From NCBI RefSeq assembly GCF_003966695.1, contig NZ_AP018827.1:682001-746000 (forward strand): a DNA stretch of 64,000 nucleotides, given 5' to 3'. The first letter of the stretch is position 1; every line of letters starts with the position of its first letter. The notes beneath the pieces were generated by a model, which did not search any database, was not told the origin of the DNA, and worked only from the letters and a program-made list of their open reading frames with translations. The DNA comes from Asticcacaulis excentricus (GTDB lineage: Bacteria; Pseudomonadota; Alphaproteobacteria; Caulobacterales; Caulobacteraceae). A program made the translations under genes and the position numbers. Shown piece after piece: positions 24,914-33,249 of the stretch.

Positions 24914-27336
24914 GCGGATACACGCTCCGTTTGGCCAAAGCCGGGCCACGGCGTGCCGGTGAGGGCTTCGAACCACGCCGACGGCGCGTCGCCATGCGTT
25001 TCGCGCAGTTCGTCCAGCTTGCGCACCGTCGATTCCCGCCCCGACAGCAGGGTCAGGATTTCCGGCGTCCCCGACAGGTCGAGGCGCGCCACGACCGAGT
25101 GGTTGCCGTGCTTGACCAGGAAGGCGCGCGAATGCGGCGGCAGGGCGCGCACCAGCCCGACCTCGTGCGCGCTGAGGCCGAAGCCTTCGCCATAGTCTTC
25201 GAAACGGGCACGCGGATTGGGCATGAAGATCTGCGTCGCCGCCTGCTCGATAATCGCCGAGGAGATGCGGCTGTCGAGGGCGTCACCGGCGCTTTGCGTG
25301 CCGAAACCAAGGATGGCGTTACGCTTTCTGAGCGTCTTCATCCAGTCGCGGATGCGCGCGGCAAATACCTCATCGTCCAGCGCCTTCCAGCCTTCGTCGA
25401 TCAGGATCATGGCCGGGGTGCCGTCCAGACGCTCCTCGATACGGTGGAAGAGGTACATCATGATCGGCCCGCGCAAGATCGGTGCGTCGAGGAACTGCGT
25501 CATGTCGAAGCCCAGAACGCGCGCCGACAGGTCGAGCTGATCCGCCTCGTTATCGAACAGCCACGCCCATTCGCCCGCCCCGACCCAGGGCGCCAGACGC
25601 GCCGCCAAATCGGTCTGGCTGGGGCGACGGAAGCCCCCGAGCAACTCCTGAAAATAGCGCAGGCGGCGATAGGCCGGGGCCTGTGCGTACATGGCGTCGA
25701 TGGCCGAGGCTATGATGGCCTCGTCCTCCGGCGGCAGGGCCGGGCCTTCGCCAGCGATCAGTCGCGACAGCAGGTCACGCAGAAAGCCGCGATTGATGGC
25801 GCTGTCGGGCAGTTGCAGCGGGTTGAAGCCGCTGGGTTCCCCGGCGCACAGGGTGGCGTAGTGGCCGCCGATAGCGCGGATGAAGATTTCCGAACCGCGA
25901 TCCTTGTCGAAGATAATGGTGCGCGGACGCGCCTTCTGGGCCTGCGCGGCGAGGAAGTTGAGCACCACGGTCTTGCCCGATCCCGACGGCCCGATCAGGG
26001 TGAAGTTACCGAGGTCCGAGGCGTGGAAGTTGAAGAAGTAGGGCGTGGCCGCCGTCGTTTCAAAGACGGTGATGGCCTCACCCCAGTGGTTGCCGGTGGC
26101 CTGACCCAAGGCAAAGCCGTGCAGGCTGGCCAGACCGGCGAAGGCCGAGACCGAAATCAGCGCCTTACGCGCGATAAAGGCCTCATTGCCCGGAAACTGC
26201 GCCCAGAAGGCCGGTTCGAGATTGATGTCTTCGCGGACCGCCATCGCCCCCGTATCGGCCAGGGCCGAGGTGACCTGCGCCGCCGCCTGATCGAGCGCGC
26301 TGAGGCCCGGTGCGCGCACGCACACGCTCAGGTGATGTTCGCCCAGAGCCGTCTGACCCGACGCCAGTTCATCCTTGGCCGCCATCAGGCCGGCACGCAG
26401 GGTAATGCCGTCATCATCAGCGGCGCGCAGACGGCGTAAAGCCAGATTGACGCGCTCCAGTCCGATCTGACGGTCTACGAACTGAAAGCTCTGCGACACG
26501 GTCATTTCATAGGGCAGGTGCAGCAGGGCATCGAGCATCCCCGGCGCAGCCTGCGGCGGATATTCCTTCACCGAAATGAGCGCACCGAACGATTTGTCCG
26601 CGCCCGCGCTTTTCATTTCAAAGGCATCGACGCCAAAGCTCAGGCGCTGATAGGGCAGGTACTGCCCCACATCGTCGCGCGCCAGCGGATCGGGCTTGAG
26701 CACCGGGCGCATTTCCCCGTGCATCAGGGCCGACAGCAGTTCCAGCGGCTCCGAACAGCGGCCGCCGCGCGTCTCATAGGAGGTCAGAAGCCGCGGGCCA
26801 TAACGCCCCAGCGCCGCCATCAGGGCATCGCGCGCCGCATCAAGGTCGCGCAGTTCCGCCCCCAGACCGTCGCGGTCCGCTCCGGATTGCGCGCCAAACA
26901 GCTTCCCAAGGCTTTCCGACAGACCGGCCTTACCACGCGCCGGGCGGCGCAGAAGGGTGATAAACAGGTCGTTGACGAACAGTTCGCGCGATTGCAGGCG
27001 GTCCTGCCAGCGATCATTGATGTAACCGGCTATGGGGTCGTCGTACTGACCGCTGCTGGTCACCGACACCTTGCGGCGCACGATATGGTGGTGCAGCACC
27101 AGCCGCGAATCCCCGATGGCGCGCAGGGCGCTTTCCCGCAGGGCGTGCAGGCTGTTGAGATCGGTCGTATCCGCCGTTTCAAAACCAAAGCCGTCGATAT
27201 AGAGGGCCTGCATCAGCGACCCGTCGCGCAGGGTAACCGTATGGTCATTATAGAGATGGGCATAGGGCAGGCGGTCACCGATCCGCTGCTCCTTGGCGCC
27301 CAGACTCATGACTTGCCCGAACAGGCCGTTACTCAT
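24910..27336 (-). CDS. virB4: T4SS ATPase VirB4
   Basis: An 808-residue ATPase of the VirB4/TrbE/TraC family. The N-terminal part (about 1-430) starts with the usual LPYAHLYNDHTVTLRDGSLMQALYIDGF; the C-terminal ATPase has Walker A GPSGSGKT (449-456), and MILIDEGWKALDD as Walker B, with FGTQSAGDAL afterwards. It drives pilin extraction and translocation at the inner membrane. The start is 9 bp after the virB3 stop. Length and motifs look intact. Confidence 0.95.
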   Translation of the reverse strand: MSNGLFGQVMSLGAKEQRIGDRLPYAHLYNDHTVTLRDGSLMQALYIDGFGFETADTTDLNSLHALRESALRAIGDSRLVLHHHIVRRKVSVTSSGQYDDPIAGYINDRWQDRLQSRELFVNDLFITLLRRPARGKAGLSESLGKLFGAQSGADRDGLGAELRDLDAARDALMAALGRYGPRLLTSYETRGGRCSEPLELLSALMHGEMRPVLKPDPLARDDVGQYLPYQRLSFGVDAFEMKSAGADKSFGALISVKEYPPQAAPGMLDALLHLPYEMTVSQSFQFVDRQIGLERVNLALRRLRAADDDGITLRAGLMAAKDELASGQTALGEHHLSVCVRAPGLSALDQAAAQVTSALADTGAMAVREDINLEPAFWAQFPGNEAFIARKALISVSAFAGLASLHGFALGQATGNHWGEAITVFETTAATPYFFNFHASDLGNFTLIGPSGSGKTVVLNFLAAQAQKARPRTIIFDKDRGSEIFIRAIGGHYATLCAGEPSGFNPLQLPDSAINRGFLRDLLSRLIAGEGPALPPEDEAIIASAIDAMYAQAPAYRRLRYFQELLGGFRRPSQTDLAARLAPWVGAGEWAWLFDNEADQLDLSARVLGFDMTQFLDAPILRGPIMMYLFHRIEERLDGTPAMILIDEGWKALDDEVFAARIRDWMKTLRKRNAILGFGTQSAGDALDSRISSAIIEQAATQIFMPNPRARFEDYGEGFGLSAHEVGLVRALPPHSRAFLVKHGNHSVVARLDLSGTPEILTLLSGRESTVRKLDELRETHGDAPSAWFEALTGTPWPGFGQTERVSA

Positions 27337-27345
27337 GCGAAAACC

Positions 27346-27642
27346 TTACGGTAGATAGGAGTTGCAGCGCCAGAACTTGTAATTCCGGATGCGCGGGGTG
27401 CGGCTCACCTTGGTGAACCACAGGTCGAACAGGCGCGGTTCACGCAGGCAGGCCAGATAGCCGACCGCGTGCACCAGAAGCGCAATCCCCAGAGCCCAGA
27501 ACGACCGCGTGACCAGAAAGGCCTCGGTGGTGATCATGAAGTTGAGGATGAAGTAGGAATAGGTCACACCCGCAAACATTTGCGGCTGAGTCAGCGCCCG
27601 GAAGATGGGCGCCTTGACCAGAGCGACGGTCTCTTCGCTCAT
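27346..27642 (-). CDS. virB3: T4SS protein VirB3
   Basis: A 98-residue inner-membrane protein: PIFRALTQPQMFAGVTY at the N-terminus is the VirB3 signature (xxLTRP/QxxxGV type), followed by two spans (YFILNFMITTEAFLV, ALGIALLVHAVGYLACL) and a basic C-terminal tail. It assists VirB4 in pilus assembly. It is separated by 3 bp from the virB2 stop and 9 bp from virB4. Confidence 0.9.
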   Translation of the reverse strand: MSEETVALVKAPIFRALTQPQMFAGVTYSYFILNFMITTEAFLVTRSFWALGIALLVHAVGYLACLREPRLFDLWFTKVSRTPRIRNYKFWRCNSYLP

Positions 27643-27645
27643 GCC

Positions 27646-27936
27646 TCAGCCCACGGCCGTGCGGATGCCCGCCACGATGGTGGCTGCGCCAAACAGGATG
27701 AAGATGCCGAGGATGACGGTGGCCCCGAAGCGCCAGTTCATGCGGCCCGACAGCATCATGAAGCCGACGGCGGCCACGGCGATCACGGCCACGGCGGTGG
27801 CGACATTGCCGAGCAGCGTGCCCTGAATCCAGCCGAGCGCATTGACGATGGGGCTAGAACCAGCGGGGTCCTGCGCAAAGGCCGGAGACGCGGCCAGCAG
27901 GGGCAGGAGGGCGGGCAGGAATTTACGGACGTTCAT
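27646..27936 (-). CDS. virB2: T4SS pilin VirB2/TrbC
   Basis: A 96-residue pilin precursor with a signal peptide (MNVRKFLPALLPLLAASPAFA) and two hydrophobic helices (GNVATAVAVIAVAAVGFMMLSG and FGATVILGIFILFGAATIVAG) separated by a short basic loop (RMNWR). This is the VirB2/TrbC layout. Processed pilin would be about 75 residues. Confidence 0.9.
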   Translation of the reverse strand: MNVRKFLPALLPLLAASPAFAQDPAGSSPIVNALGWIQGTLLGNVATAVAVIAVAAVGFMMLSGRMNWRFGATVILGIFILFGAATIVAGIRTAVG

Positions 27937-27946
27937 GGGTCTATCC

Positions 27947-28501
27947 TTACGAGCAGGTCTCGGTCGGTTGAGGATCGGTCTTTACGCTGAGCCGGTCAAG
28001 GCTTCGGGCGACATAGGCCTGGGTTTCGGCATAGGGCGGCACGCCGCCGTGACGGTTGACTGCGCCAGCCCCGGCATTATAGGCCGCCAGCGCCAGATCA
28101 ATGCGACCGTCAAAGCGGTCCAACTGACGGCGCAGATAGGCGGCACCGCCGAACACATTGCCCCGCGGATCAAAGGGATCGACGCCCAGTTCGGCGGCGG
28201 TGGCGGGCATAAGCTGCATCAGGCCGATGGCGCCGCGCGGCGACACGGCCTTGGGGTTAAAACCCGACTCCTGACGAATGACGGCGATCAGAAAGTCAGT
28301 GCTGAGATTATAGCGTTCGGCGGCGGCCTTGATCACATCCTGATAGGGCAGGGATGTCGCGTGAACGGTCGCGGGCGGTACGGAAGCGCACAGGGTGTGG
28401 TAGTCGCCATTGTCGGCCACCTCAAACACCTGCGCAGCCGCGGGTAAAGCGGCACAGAGTACCGCCCCCATCGTTCCCGCTGCTGTCAAAACTGCCCGCA
28501 C
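27947..28501 (-). CDS. virB1: T4SS lytic transglycosylase VirB1
   Basis: About 184 residues from GTG 28501, chosen because AAGGAG lies 6 nt ahead; GTG 28519 is an alternative. A signal peptide ending ALPAAAQ is followed by an SLT lytic transglycosylase domain: AVIRQESGFNP has the catalytic Glu, PRGAIGLMQLMPATA and NVFGGAAYLRRQLDRF are the following motifs, and LALAAYNAGAGAV closes the fold. It opens peptidoglycan for the secretion channel. It is the first gene of the virB operon. The 197-bp gap upstream shows no gene. Confidence 0.92.
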   Translation of the reverse strand: MRAVLTAAGTMGAVLCAALPAAAQVFEVADNGDYHTLCASVPPATVHATSLPYQDVIKAAAERYNLSTDFLIAVIRQESGFNPKAVSPRGAIGLMQLMPATAAELGVDPFDPRGNVFGGAAYLRRQLDRFDGRIDLALAAYNAGAGAVNRHGGVPPYAETQAYVARSLDRLSVKTDPQPTETCS

Positions 28502-28698
28502 GGGCCGCTCCTTGCTCACACTCTGTCCCGCACCCTGTATCGCGTCACGCCGGCACCGATCCGGCGCTGGCGTCCTCTGGTCAAGCGGCTCTAACAGTTA
28601 AGTTTGTCAGATTTGTTACGCCTGCCCGTCAATGATCCTTGCACGGAGAATTTTTGCGATTCGCCGCCAAAGTCAGCATACACCGCGCGGTCGTGAAT

Positions 28699-30246
28699 TT
28701 ACAGGAAGCCAAGATTGGGCTGTGAGAAATTGCGCAGATTGGGGAAGATGGTGTTGAGGTCGGTGTCCGACACGCCGAACCAGCGCCCCAGCGTCGCCGC
28801 GTACTGATCAACCGAGGTGGTGGGGATAAAGGAAGCCCCCACCATGTTGGGGTTGGCAAAGCCGGACACGTCCATGCCCACCGTGGGGAACTGCCCGTAC
28901 ATGTCGCCGCCCTTCACCGCGCCGCCCATGATCAGTTGTGGACCGGCCCAGGCGTGATCGGTGCCATCGCCATTGGTGTTGAAGGTGCGCGAGAAATCGG
29001 ACGCCGTAAAGGTCGTCACATTGGCGCGCATATCGACGCCGTTGATATTGGCCAGCGTGCTGTCGAGATAACTCATCGCCTGCGCCACCTTGGCAAGGTT
29101 GTTCGACTGATCGCGGTTCTGGTTGTCGTGGCTGTCCCAGCCGCCCAGCGACACCATGAAGACCTGGCGCTTGACGCCAAAGGCCGGGGCGGCGGCGATC
29201 ATGCGCGCGACGGTACGCATCTGCAGGGCCAGACTGTTGGTTTCGGTCGCCCCGGTGGCCGGATTGGTATAGGTCGGCGGCGAAGGCACGGCGGTGACAA
29301 CGGCGCGGCTGAACACTTCATTGACGACGCTGGCCGCCCCGACCGAACGCGCATTGATGCGCCCCAGATCATTGGCAAAGTCCGACGCCGTGACGGTGTC
29401 ATTGATGATGGTCTTCAGTTCACCCGGTGCCGCGGAAGACCCGAACAGGGTCGTGGCCGTGGTGCCATTGACTGTCACCGCCGGGGCGGCATTGGTCGAA
29501 AGCGGGTACTGCACTACGGACTGCCCGGACAGGAAAACCGCCGTACCCCCCGCCGTAATGGCCGTGAAGATGGTGTTCTGGCCATTCATATTCATCAGCA
29601 TATCGCCCATGCGCCCGCCCCAGCCGGTGCGCGCGCCTTCGGCGGCCCCGGCCTGCCAGGTTGATTGCTGGTCATTATGCGAAAACAGGTTGGCGGGCAG
29701 GGGCACACTGCGGGCCTGATACTGCGCCTTGGTGGTCGGCTGGATCAGCGTGCCAACATTGGCGAGAACCGCCAGCCGCCCCTGATCAAACAGGGTTTTA
29801 CACGGGCTCATCAGCGGGTGCAGACCAAAGGTGCGCGACGTGGCATTGGTGCCGGCCGGGATGGCCTGCGCCGTCTTGGGCGCGATGGGCAGGACGCCGC
29901 CCCAATGCTCAGGTTTGCCGAGCGCCGAGGCCCGACCCGTGACGGCATTGACCTGCCCCACAGGCGTCGGCGCAGTACCCACCGGCATCAGGGCAATCGG
30001 GTCGGTCCCCTGATTGCGCGCGGCGAAATAGCGGCCCCACGAGTCGGTATCGGTGGCCAGCACCATATTGTTGGCGTCATTGCCGCCAAACAGGAAGACG
30101 CAGACCAGCGCCTTATAGTCCGGGGCGCTTTGCCCGGCGGCCGAGCCCACGGCGGCCAGTTGCAGGCCAAAGGAGGTGGCTGTGGTCAGGCCGGCAAGGC
30201 CAGCCCCAAGACGAAAGAAGGCGCGGCGATCGATCTGGGAGGTCAT
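28699..30246 (-). CDS. DUF1501 protein, Tat-exported
   Basis: 515 residues from ATG 30246, 13 bp after the DUF1800 gene stop. The N-terminus (DRRAFFRLGAGLAGLTTATSFG) is a twin-arginine signal. The DUF1501 family, related to sulfatase/alkaline-phosphatase-like folds, is recognised from VCVFLFGGNDANNMVLA, FSHNDQQSTWQAG, GWDSHDNQNR and the C-terminal PTVGMDVSG. Such proteins are nearly always coded beside DUF1800 proteins, as here. The function is unknown; export and folding before export suggest a cofactor or metal. Confidence 0.9.
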   Translation of the reverse strand: MTSQIDRRAFFRLGAGLAGLTTATSFGLQLAAVGSAAGQSAPDYKALVCVFLFGGNDANNMVLATDTDSWGRYFAARNQGTDPIALMPVGTAPTPVGQVNAVTGRASALGKPEHWGGVLPIAPKTAQAIPAGTNATSRTFGLHPLMSPCKTLFDQGRLAVLANVGTLIQPTTKAQYQARSVPLPANLFSHNDQQSTWQAGAAEGARTGWGGRMGDMLMNMNGQNTIFTAITAGGTAVFLSGQSVVQYPLSTNAAPAVTVNGTTATTLFGSSAAPGELKTIINDTVTASDFANDLGRINARSVGAASVVNEVFSRAVVTAVPSPPTYTNPATGATETNSLALQMRTVARMIAAAPAFGVKRQVFMVSLGGWDSHDNQNRDQSNNLAKVAQAMSYLDSTLANINGVDMRANVTTFTASDFSRTFNTNGDGTDHAWAGPQLIMGGAVKGGDMYGQFPTVGMDVSGFANPNMVGASFIPTTSVDQYAATLGRWFGVSDTDLNTIFPNLRNFSQPNLGFL

Positions 30247-30259
30247 GAGTGCACCGTTC

Positions 30260-32053
30260 CTATCGCTGGGCTGAATATTCAGGAGAAGCCATGCCGAGGA
30301 AGATGGCGAGCTTGACCCGGTTGAGTTTGGCGGTGTCGATCTGGGCTTGTGTCCCATTGGCCGGAACATTGACGCCAATGACCGAATTGGTGATGCGCGT
30401 CTTCAGGGTCGCGGACATGCCGCCCCCGTACAGCAGCAGGTCGATGCGATCGACAAGCGCCGCGGGGTTGTCCGCCAGGGCCAGTTCCTTGGTATAGGCC
30501 GATTTGATGTCGCTGCTGCTGCCGATGCCGGAATTGATCGTCGTCTGCATCAGGTTGATATAGGCCGCCGTCGTCACTTCATCGGCGATCTGCAATTCCG
30601 GTGCGACCTTATTCTTGCTGCCCAGCGTGGTGTTGGGCGGCACATAGCCCGGACGGAAGAAGTTGAACACCGACGGCGACGTCATGGGCGCCTGATTGAG
30701 CGAGGTCTGAGCCGCTGTTGAGGTCATCAGCCACTTGCCGCTGGTCGAGGTCGTCTCGAACGACCGCATCCAGTGGGTCAGGCGGATCACCGGCTCGCGC
30801 AGCTTGCCATAGGTGGCGTCGGTCGAGGGGGTACGCGCTTCGCTGTCGAGCAGGATGGCGCGCACCACGGCCCCCATATCCCCGCGAACACCGGAGCCAT
30901 TATTGTTAAATACGGCGGCGACGCGACCGACATAGGCCGGAGAGGGGTTGGAGGTGACCAGACGCTGGATCAGTTGCCTGGAGATAAAGGGCCCGACATT
31001 CGGATGGTTATAAAGCGCGTCAAGCGCCACCTTGACCTCGCCATTCGTATCGGCGGTCGTGGACGCCGGGATGGTGGTGCCCAGAAACGTCTTGGCTGAT
31101 GTCGAATGAAAATTGTTATAGGCGATCATCGGTTGGGTGTAGGCCTCAGCCACACGACTGCCGCCGCCAAAGGTCGAGTTGGTCGGGGTCGGGTGATACC
31201 ACGACAGGCCGGTGAACACCTTGGCCAGCCCCTGAATATCGGGGGTGCTGTAGGTGGGGGTGGTATTGCCGAGAAGGTCGGTCTTGGGCGTGCCGTCGGC
31301 ATTCAACTGCACCAGACCGATGGTGAAAAGCTGCATCACTTCGCGGGCGTAGTTTTCGTCCGGATTACGCCCGGTGGCCGCGTTTTCCTTCTGGTTGGCC
31401 AGATAGGTCAGGTACTGGCCCATGGCCGGATGGTAGGTGACGTCTTCCAGCAGGGTGCGGAAATTGCCAAAGGCATTGCGGCCCAGCATGTCGTAGTAGG
31501 AGGCCAGGGTCCGCGTATCAATATTGCTGACGTAGGAGGCGACAAAGATTTCAGACAAGGCGAACTTCACCCGCTGGCGCAGTTGGTCCGGTGATGTGAC
31601 GGCCTGACGGTAGAAACTTTCGTAAAACTGCGTCGAGGAGAGGCTGGCATTGGCATTGGCGGCTTTAAGCTCGACCAGCCGTGCATCCATTTCCGACAGG
31701 TGCGTCGGCCCCAGCGGCAGGGCCATCTGCGCGGTTATCCAGTCGCCATAGCTGGTTGCGGTGACCGAGGCAATCTCGGCATCGGTGGGGCCAAACGTCG
31801 CCTGAGCCAGAAAGCGGCTGGCCTCCGTGTTGGTCGGCTTGGCCACAACCGGAGGCGGGGTCGTTCCGCCACCCCCTGAAGCGTTGCCGCCACCCCCGCC
31901 GCCGCCTCCACAGGCGGACAGGACCACAAATGACGCGATAACGCAGCCATGAGAGATCTTAGCGAGAAGGGATCGGGAACGCTTGTGGCTGTAGGGCAAG
32001 GCTGCCGGCTCAAACCTAGCCAATGTTTGATGCAAGTCCCTGAAAAACAGCAT
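30260..32053 (-). CDS. DUF1800 lipoprotein
   Basis: About 597 residues from ATG 32053; ATG 32068 and GTG 32092 are alternatives and none has a strong ribosome site. A long basic N-terminus leads to a lipobox (VVLSAC) and a Gly-rich linker. The DUF1800 core (about 90-590) shows ASRFLAQATFGPTDAEI, DQLRQRVKFALSEIFVVS-like sequence, NFRTLLEDVTYHPAMGQYL, NPDENYAREVMQLFTIGLVQLN, and SPSVFNFFRPGY. The function is unknown; the family pairs with DUF1501 proteins. An inverted repeat covers the start region. Confidence 0.88.
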   Translation of the reverse strand: MLFFRDLHQTLARFEPAALPYSHKRSRSLLAKISHGCVIASFVVLSACGGGGGGGGNASGGGGTTPPPVVAKPTNTEASRFLAQATFGPTDAEIASVTATSYGDWITAQMALPLGPTHLSEMDARLVELKAANANASLSSTQFYESFYRQAVTSPDQLRQRVKFALSEIFVASYVSNIDTRTLASYYDMLGRNAFGNFRTLLEDVTYHPAMGQYLTYLANQKENAATGRNPDENYAREVMQLFTIGLVQLNADGTPKTDLLGNTTPTYSTPDIQGLAKVFTGLSWYHPTPTNSTFGGGSRVAEAYTQPMIAYNNFHSTSAKTFLGTTIPASTTADTNGEVKVALDALYNHPNVGPFISRQLIQRLVTSNPSPAYVGRVAAVFNNNGSGVRGDMGAVVRAILLDSEARTPSTDATYGKLREPVIRLTHWMRSFETTSTSGKWLMTSTAAQTSLNQAPMTSPSVFNFFRPGYVPPNTTLGSKNKVAPELQIADEVTTAAYINLMQTTINSGIGSSSDIKSAYTKELALADNPAALVDRIDLLLYGGGMSATLKTRITNSVIGVNVPANGTQAQIDTAKLNRVKLAIFLGMASPEYSAQR

Positions 32054-32055
32054 AA

Positions 32056-32089
32056 ATTCACGCCCCATTACATGCGGTCGGGCGTGAAT
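32056..32089. promoter_or_regulatory. 10-bp inverted repeat across the DUF1800 start region
   Basis: ATTCACGCCC at 32056-32065 and GGGCGTGAAT at 32080-32089 are perfect reverse complements with a 14-bp spacer. They overlap the possible start codons of the DUF1800 gene. This could be an operator or an mRNA hairpin controlling translation. The rest of the gap to 32344 (about 250 bp) is AT-rich with no gene seen. Confidence 0.45.
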
Positions 32090-32344
32090 CACACTGTCGT
32101 AATCAACCCCGCCTTATCCTTGGTCAACAGACATAAGCTGTCGCTGTTAACAATTCATGACATAATTCAGTCGATGAGAACAGCGATCTCAGATAGCTTT
32201 TTTTGTGTCGCGTAGGGGTTAAAACGCGCCTTCGGTTGCGTGACGGCTGAAATCTGTTTAAGAGGCAAAAACCGATTTTACGCTCGATTTTTTACTGCCG
32301 AATTCGCCAGCCTGGTCATCAGGTCGAATTATCAGGATTGATGG

Positions 32345-33217
32345 ATGTTCAAGAAGATACGCAAGGCCGTTGTTCCCGTGGCTGGTTTGGGGACGCGGGT
32401 ACTGCCCGGGACCAAGGTGGTCCCGAAAGAGCTTCTGAACGTGGTGGACCGTCCCGTACTCTCCTATGTCGTAGAGGAGGCGCGCGCCGCCGGTATTGAG
32501 CACTTTGTTTTTGTCACCGGTCGCTCAAAAGGCGCCATTGAGGACTATTTTGACCATCAGGTTGAGCTTGAGGCGCAACTCGCGGCCAAGAATAATTCTG
32601 GTGCGCTGAATCAATTGCTCGCCGAACTGCCCAAAGAGGGGGAGATGAGCTTTGTGCGCCAGATGCAGCCAAAAGGTCTGGGGCACGCCGTATGGTGCGC
32701 TCGTGACATCATCGGGGATGAGCCTTTTGCTGTCATCCTGCCGGATATGGTGATGGATGCCGAAGTGCCCGCGCTTAAACAGGCGGTGGACGCTCACGAT
32801 CAGGTGGGTGGCAATATCATCGTCGTTGAAGCCGTTCCGCATGAACAGACTCACCGCTATGGTGTCGTGGCGCTTGAGACCCAGAACGGACGTCTGAACA
32901 AGATGACCGGTATGGTCGAAAAGCCAGCTCCGGGGACTGCCCCTTCAAATTTGATCGTGTCGGGCCGCTACATTCTGCAGCCTGAAATATTTGAGCTGCT
33001 GGCCACTCAGGAACGCGGCGTAGGGGGGGAAATCCAACTTACGGACTCCATGTTCCGCCTCATGGAAACACAGAGCTTTCATGCGCTGGAATATGAAGGT
33101 ATGACCTACGACTGTGGTGACAAGATCGGTCTGTTGCGTGCCAATGTGGCTTTGGCGCTCAAGCGGTCCGATCTGGGGGACGCCGCACGTGCGGCGATTC
33201 AACCGCTCTTTTTCTGA
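32345..33217 (+). CDS. galU: UTP-glucose-1-phosphate uridylyltransferase
   Basis: A 290-residue nucleotidyltransferase. The N-terminal motif AGLGTRVLPGTKVVPKELLNVVDRP is the GalU signature; EYEGMTYDCGDKIGLLRANV is the conserved C-terminal segment. It makes UDP-glucose from UTP and glucose-1-phosphate. AGGA lies about 8 nt before the ATG. It is followed after 32 bp by a phosphohexomutase gene, which would supply glucose-1-phosphate; the two give UDP-glucose and GDP-mannose precursors for envelope polysaccharide. Confidence 0.95.
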   Translation: MFKKIRKAVVPVAGLGTRVLPGTKVVPKELLNVVDRPVLSYVVEEARAAGIEHFVFVTGRSKGAIEDYFDHQVELEAQLAAKNNSGALNQLLAELPKEGEMSFVRQMQPKGLGHAVWCARDIIGDEPFAVILPDMVMDAEVPALKQAVDAHDQVGGNIIVVEAVPHEQTHRYGVVALETQNGRLNKMTGMVEKPAPGTAPSNLIVSGRYILQPEIFELLATQERGVGGEIQLTDSMFRLMETQSFHALEYEGMTYDCGDKIGLLRANVALALKRSDLGDAARAAIQPLFF

Positions 33218-33249
33218 TTTTATTCAACTTATTTTTACGAGAGGTTTTC

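Noticed and set aside
24898-26439. Open frame of 513 codons opposite virB4
   Set aside because: Antisense shadow of virB4, Arg/Gly-rich and without domain or ribosome site.
20735-28501. Conjugative element
   Set aside because: No relaxase, coupling protein, oriT-like region, integrase or attachment sites were found around the virB genes.
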